A DNA stretch of 64,000 nucleotides. Origin: Myxococcales bacterium (lineage in GTDB: Bacteria; Myxococcota_A; Polyangia; Haliangiales; Haliangiaceae). A program made the position numbers and the translations under genes. The notes under the pieces were generated by a model that worked only from the letters and a program-made list of their open reading frames with translations, was not told the DNA's origin and made no database searches. This document shows positions 59,877 through 64,000 of this stretch, piece by piece; within the stretch, counting starts at the first letter, position 1; each line of letters begins with the position of its first letter. The stretch spans positions 124,001-188,000 of the forward strand of contig JADJGV010000007.1 of assembly GCA_016707895.1 (NCBI GenBank). Direction: 5' to 3'.

Positions 59877-61838
59877 ATGCGTCTGCCCCTGTCCGGTCTC
59901 GGCTGGCTCACCGCCGGCCTCGTCGTCGCCGCCTGTAGCGGCGGCAAGCAATCCTCCGCTGGCGGCGGCGCGGGCGCCGCGCCGTCGGGCGGCGTGGTCG
60001 AGCTGATGAAGGCCCGCGGCCTGTCCGAGGCCGACGTCACCGCCGCGCTCAAGACCTACACCCCCACCGGCAAGTTCGACGAGTACCTGACGTTCGCGTC
60101 CGGCGGCCACTCGGGCCAGGTCCTCGTCATCGGCGTGCCGTCGATGCGCATCCTCAAGTACATCGCCGTGTTCACGCCGGAGCCCTGGCAGGGCTACGGC
60201 TTCGACGATCAGACCAAGAACCTGCTGGCCTCGGACAGCCACGGCCGCAACCTGAGCTGGGCCGACACCCACCACCCGGCGCTGTCCGAGCAGGGCGGCG
60301 ACTACGACGGCAAGTTCCTGTTCATCGGCGACAAGGCCAACGCGCGGGTCGCGGTGATCGATCTCGCCGACTTCACGACCAAGCAGATCGTGTCGTCCAA
60401 GCTGATCGGCTCGGATCACGGCGCGGCGTTCGTCACGCCGAACACCGACTACGTCATCGAGACCACCCAGTACCCGACGCCGTTCGGCGGCGGCTTCGCC
60501 GACCCCAAGACCGACTACAAGGCCAAGTACCGCGGCGCCGCGGTGTTCTGGAAGTTCGATCGCGCCAAGGGCCGCATCGACAAGGACGCGTCGTTCGCGG
60601 TCGAGTTCCCGCCGTACACCCAGGACCTCGCCGACGCCGGCAAGCTGGCCAGCGACGGTTACGCCTTCTTCAACTCGATCAACACCGAGCTGTCGTGGGG
60701 CGGCAACATGGAGGGCAACCCGCCCATGGAGTCCGGGTCGTCCCAGAACGACATGGACTACCTCCACGTCGTCAACTGGCGGAAGGCCGAGGAGCTGGTC
60801 AAGGCCGGCAAGTTCGAGGTCATCGGCGACATGAAGGTGCTGCGGCTCGACGTGGCGGCCGCCGAGGGCGTCCTGACCTTCGTGCCCGAGCCCAAGAGCC
60901 CCCACGGCGTCGACGTCACCCCGGACGGCAAGGACATCGCGGTCGGCGGCAAGCTCGACACCCACGGCACGGTCTACAGCTTCGAGAAGATCAAGGCGCA
61001 GATCGACGCCAAGCAGTACGCCGGCAAGGACGACTACGGCGTGCCGATCCTCGACTTCAAGGCGTCGATCCGCGGCCAGGTCGAGCTCGGCCTCGGCCCG
61101 CTGCACACGGTCTACGACGGCCAAGGCTACGCCTACACGTCGATGTTCCTCGAGACCGTCGTCGCCAAGTGGTCGCTCGCCGACCTGAAGGTCGTCGACA
61201 AGGTGTCGACCCACTACAACATCGGCCACCTGACCGCCGCCGAGGGCGACACCGTCAGCCCCGACGGCAAGTACCTCATCGCGATGAACAAGTGGGCGCT
61301 CGACCGGTTCAACAAGGTCGGCCCGCTGCTGCCGCAGAACTTCCAGCTGGTCGATCTGACCACGCCGAAGATGACGGTGCTCTACGACATGCCGATCGGC
61401 CTCGGCGAGCCGCACTACGCCCAGATGATCAAGGCCGACAAGCTGACCCCGGTCGACGTCTACAAGCCGGGCGAGGACGCGGTGACCAGCCAGCTGTCGC
61501 CCAACGCCACCGAGGGCGGCAAGGAGCGCGTCGAGCGCCGGCCCGACGGCGTCCACGTCTATATGACCGCGATCCGCTCGCACTTCACGCCCGACGTGGT
61601 CCGGGTCAAGGAGGGCGAGACCGTCCATGTCCACCTGACCAACCTCGAGCAGGCCTACGACGCGACCCACGGCTTCGCGATCAACTCGTACAACGTCAAC
61701 GTCTCGATCGAGCCCGGCGAGGCCTCGGACATCACGTTCGTCGCCGATCGCGCCGGCGTGTTCCCGATGTACTGCACCGAGTTCTGCTCGGCGCTGCACC
61801 TCGAGATGGCGGGCTACCTGCTGGTCGAGCCCAAGTAA
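59877..61838 (+). CDS. nosZ: Nitrous oxide reductase (clade II-like, Sec-exported lipoprotein)
   Basis: Reduces N2O to N2. The 653 residues have a beta-propeller with the CuZ-ligand histidines (ADTHHP, GSDHGAAF, GPLHTVYDG, HYNIGHL, GEPHYAQ) and a C-terminal cupredoxin with the CuA site (CTEFCSALHLEM, plus the distal His in DATHGFAI). The signal has no twin arginine and ends in a lipobox (LVVAACSGG). It is therefore Sec-dependent and membrane-anchored, as typical of atypical (clade II) NosZ but with a lipid anchor. An AAGGAGGCGCC ribosome site precedes the ATG. Confidence 0.97.
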   Translation: MRLPLSGLGWLTAGLVVAACSGGKQSSAGGGAGAAPSGGVVELMKARGLSEADVTAALKTYTPTGKFDEYLTFASGGHSGQVLVIGVPSMRILKYIAVFTPEPWQGYGFDDQTKNLLASDSHGRNLSWADTHHPALSEQGGDYDGKFLFIGDKANARVAVIDLADFTTKQIVSSKLIGSDHGAAFVTPNTDYVIETTQYPTPFGGGFADPKTDYKAKYRGAAVFWKFDRAKGRIDKDASFAVEFPPYTQDLADAGKLASDGYAFFNSINTELSWGGNMEGNPPMESGSSQNDMDYLHVVNWRKAEELVKAGKFEVIGDMKVLRLDVAAAEGVLTFVPEPKSPHGVDVTPDGKDIAVGGKLDTHGTVYSFEKIKAQIDAKQYAGKDDYGVPILDFKASIRGQVELGLGPLHTVYDGQGYAYTSMFLETVVAKWSLADLKVVDKVSTHYNIGHLTAAEGDTVSPDGKYLIAMNKWALDRFNKVGPLLPQNFQLVDLTTPKMTVLYDMPIGLGEPHYAQMIKADKLTPVDVYKPGEDAVTSQLSPNATEGGKERVERRPDGVHVYMTAIRSHFTPDVVRVKEGETVHVHLTNLEQAYDATHGFAINSYNVNVSIEPGEASDITFVADRAGVFPMYCTEFCSALHLEMAGYLLVEPK

Positions 61839-61847
61839 GGAGCCGCC

Positions 61848-63158
61848 GTGCGCGCCCTCGCCCTCCCCGCCCTCGCGCTCGCCGCCGCCTGCGGCGGGCG
61901 CGCGGTCGCCGACGACACCGCCGGCGAGCTGCCCCGGCCGCCGCGGCCCGAGGGGTGCGCGGCGGTGGCCGAGGGCGAGGATCTGCAGGCGCGGCTCGAC
62001 GCGGCCGACGACGGCGACGCGCTGTGCCTGGCGCCGGGGCGCTACCCGGGGACCGTGGTGGTGCGGCGGGCGGTGACGGTGTGGGGGCCCGCCGACGCGG
62101 TGATCGCGTCGACCGGCAGCGGCACCACGGTGCGGATCGTCGCGCCGCGGGCCCGCCTGCTCGGCGTGACCATCGACGGCTCCGGCGGGCGCTACGACAA
62201 GCTCGACGGCGCGGTGCTGGTGGCGGCCGACGAGGTCGAGGTCGCGGGCGTCATGATCGAGCACGCGGTCTACGGCCTGCTGGTCGAGAAGGCCCGCCGG
62301 GTCCGGCTGCACGCCAACCACATCCGCGGCGGCACCGACCCGTCGATCGGCCTGCGCGGCGACACGCTGCGGCTGTGGGAGACCTACGACTCCGAGGTGT
62401 CGGGCAACCTGATCGAGGACGGCCGCGACGTCGTGGTCTGGTACTCGCGCGGCAACCGGATCATCGACAACCGCATCCTGCGCGGCCGCTACGGCACCCA
62501 CTTCATGTACAGCGATCGCTCGGACGTCGAGCGCAACCGCTACGTCGACGGCACCGTCGGCGTGTTCGTGATGTACAGCCACGACATCAAGCTGATCGGC
62601 AACATCGTCGCCAACGCCGCCGGCTCGGCCGGGATCGCGTTCGGCCTCAAGGACTCGGGCAACGTCACGGTCGCCGACAACCTGCTGGTCCACGATCAGG
62701 TCGGGATCTACCTCGACGCCACGCCCCAGGGCCTCGGCCAGCGGGTCGAGATCACCGGCAACCAGCTGCGGCTGTGCCGGGCCGGGTTGGTCTTCCACGC
62801 CAGCGGCCACGCCACCACGATCGCCGGCAACGACTTCATCGCCAACGACACGCACAGCCGGGTCGACGGTGGCGGCGACGCGCTCGACGTGACCTGGACC
62901 GGCAACTACTTCGACGACTACGCCGGCTACGACCTCGACGACGACGGCCGCGGCGACGTGCCCTACGAGCTGCGCTCGTGGAGCCGCACGCTGGTCGACC
63001 GCCACCCCAACCTCGAGTTCTTCACCGACACGCCGGCGCTGGCGATGGCCGACGCCGCCACCCGGCTCGATCCGCTGTTCGCGGCCAAGGCCGTGTTGGT
63101 CGATCCCCATCCACGCATGCAGCCGGCCGCACCACGCGCCGGCGGCCAGGAGGAGTGA
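61848..63158 (+). CDS. nosD: NosD, periplasmic CuZ maturation protein
   Basis: A 436-residue beta-helix protein needed to supply sulfur for the CuZ cluster together with NosFY in studied bacteria. A GTG start 9 bp after nosZ (AAGGAG site) is followed by a lipobox (ALAAACGG). CASH-type repeats follow (IEHAVYGLLVEKARRVRLH, NLLVHDQVGIYLDATP). The late motif GNYFDDYAGYDLDDDGRGD and the RSLPxxHxxLEFF-like ending (SWSRTLVDRHPNLEFFTDTP) are characteristic of NosD. Confidence 0.95.
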   Translation: MRALALPALALAAACGGRAVADDTAGELPRPPRPEGCAAVAEGEDLQARLDAADDGDALCLAPGRYPGTVVVRRAVTVWGPADAVIASTGSGTTVRIVAPRARLLGVTIDGSGGRYDKLDGAVLVAADEVEVAGVMIEHAVYGLLVEKARRVRLHANHIRGGTDPSIGLRGDTLRLWETYDSEVSGNLIEDGRDVVVWYSRGNRIIDNRILRGRYGTHFMYSDRSDVERNRYVDGTVGVFVMYSHDIKLIGNIVANAAGSAGIAFGLKDSGNVTVADNLLVHDQVGIYLDATPQGLGQRVEITGNQLRLCRAGLVFHASGHATTIAGNDFIANDTHSRVDGGGDALDVTWTGNYFDDYAGYDLDDDGRGDVPYELRSWSRTLVDRHPNLEFFTDTPALAMADAATRLDPLFAAKAVLVDPHPRMQPAAPRAGGQEE

Positions 63159-63159
63159 C

Positions 63160-64000
63160 GTGGAGCTCATCCTCAAGCAGGTCGGCAAACGGTTCGGCGC
63201 CACGACGGCGCTGACCGGCGTCGATCTCACCATCGCCAAGGGCGCGAAGGTGGCGCTGCTCGGGCCCAACGGCTCGGGCAAGACCACGCTCACCCGCGCG
63301 CTGATGGGCCTGCTCACCGCCGACGGCGAGATCCTGATCGACGGCACGCCGCTGACCGATCGCCTGCAGATCGCCGCGCGGCTGGCGTACGTGCCGCAGA
63401 TCGCGCCGCTGATGGCGGCGACGGTCGACGAGATCGTCCGCGCGATCGGCGAGCTGCGGGGCGTGGCGCGAAGCGCGGTGGCGACGATCGCCAGCGACCT
63501 CGGCCTCGACCTCGACCAGGTCGGCCGGCGGCCGATGCGGGCGCTGTCGGGCGGCATGCGCCAGAAGCTGCTGCTGGCGCTGGCGCTGGCCAGCCGCCCC
63601 GAGCTGCTGATCCTCGACGAGCCGACCGCCAGCCTCGACGCGACCGCCCGGGCCCGGTTCTTCGATCACTTCGCCCGGGTCACGGCCGACGCGACGGTGA
63701 TCCTGTGCTCGCATCGGCTCGATGAGCTGCGGGCGCTGGTCGATCACGTCGTCGTGCTGGCCGAGGGTCGGGTGGTGCACGACGGCCCGGCCGCCGCCTA
63801 CCTGGCCGAGCGGCTCGCGGCGGTGATCGAGCTGCGCTACCGGGGGCCCGATCCGGCCTGGCTCACCGCGGCCGGCTTCGTCGCCGGCCACGGCGGCTGG
63901 TGGACCAAGGCGGTGGCCGCCGCCGAGAAGCTGGCGCTGGTGCCGGCCGCGCTCGCCGCGCTGGGGGCCGGGGTCGAGGACCTGGTGATCCGCGACAGCG
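63160..64000 (+). CDS. nosF: NosF, ABC ATPase of the NosDFY system, cut by right window edge
   Basis: At least 280 residues are present; the C-terminus lies outside the window. A GTG start with a strong AGGAGGAG ribosome site follows the nosD stop by 1 bp. Walker A is GPNGSGKT, the Q-loop region AYVPQIAP, the signature ALSGGMRQKLLLALALA, Walker B LLILDEPTAS and the H-loop ILCSHRL. It energises the NosY permease, which should be the next gene. Order nosZ-nosD-nosF fits known nos clusters. Confidence 0.93.
   Translation, partial: MELILKQVGKRFGATTALTGVDLTIAKGAKVALLGPNGSGKTTLTRALMGLLTADGEILIDGTPLTDRLQIAARLAYVPQIAPLMAATVDEIVRAIGELRGVARSAVATIASDLGLDLDQVGRRPMRALSGGMRQKLLLALALASRPELLILDEPTASLDATARARFFDHFARVTADATVILCSHRLDELRALVDHVVVLAEGRVVHDGPAAAYLAERLAAVIELRYRGPDPAWLTAAGFVAGHGGWWTKAVAAAEKLALVPAALAALGAGVEDLVIRDS

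Overview
The window is very GC-rich DNA (by eye well above 70 %) packed with genes typical of Myxococcota. Signs of this are several Hanks-type Ser/Thr kinases with C-terminal TPR, PEGA or formylglycine-enzyme-like modules, many lipobox lipoproteins, Cys-rich myxobacterial disulfide repeats, and a tail resembling the MYXO-CTERM sorting signal. No genus can be assigned from sequence alone. Two places (9802-9845 and about 28331-28955) are G-only or G/C-only and look like sequencing or assembly artefacts. Two genes (fumarase and the large repeat protein) carry single-base frameshifts that may also be errors.

Layout. 1-5.5 kb: secreted proteins (a VWA protein cut by the left edge, a CSLREA/choice-of-anchor lipoprotein, a coiled-coil lipoprotein), a TPR protein and tRNA-Phe. 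5.7-10.3 kb: a Ser/Thr kinase overlapping an HExxH membrane protein, class I fumarase, and a truncated hemerythrin-like gene. 10.3-19.9 kb: a denitrification block with norCBQD on + and nirK-nirV-sco-crp/fnr on -, followed by the NO-protection gene ric. 20-30.2 kb: a 13-repeat adhesin-like protein, an ABC exporter and lipoproteins. 30.4-37.5 kb: a compact operon containing a borosin-type RiPP system. 37.5-39 kb: repeats, a RAYT-type transposase and an IS481-type remnant. 39-44.9 kb: cupin, clpX-clpP, a DUF2271-like protein, trigger factor and carbonic anhydrase. 44.9-50 kb: adenylate/guanylate cyclase and a LysR regulator divergent from hmgA-hppD (tyrosine/homogentisate catabolism). 50-57.6 kb: TPR, PH-domain, surface and kinase genes and a D,D-peptidase. 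57.7-64 kb: norR and the nitrous-oxide reductase operon (cytochrome c, nosZ, nosD, nosF), cut by the right edge.

How the genes work together. NirK, NorCB and NosZ together cover nitrite to N2. No nitrate reductase is seen. NorR (NO sensor, sigma-54 activator) and a Crp/Fnr protein are the likely regulators. Good -24/-12 elements lie in front of nirK, ric and the nos operon. NirK, SCO, the nos cytochrome, NosZ and NosD all carry lipoboxes, so the pathway looks membrane-tethered.

The most unusual content is at 33078-36911. A precursor with a borosin-binding-like leader is followed by 24 copies of a VVYA motif. It overlaps a backbone N-methyltransferase of the OphMA/SonM type, which overlaps a ferritin-like putative diiron protein and an unrecognised protein. 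A second theme is a recurrent two-hairpin element found directly behind the stop codons of at least seven unrelated genes.
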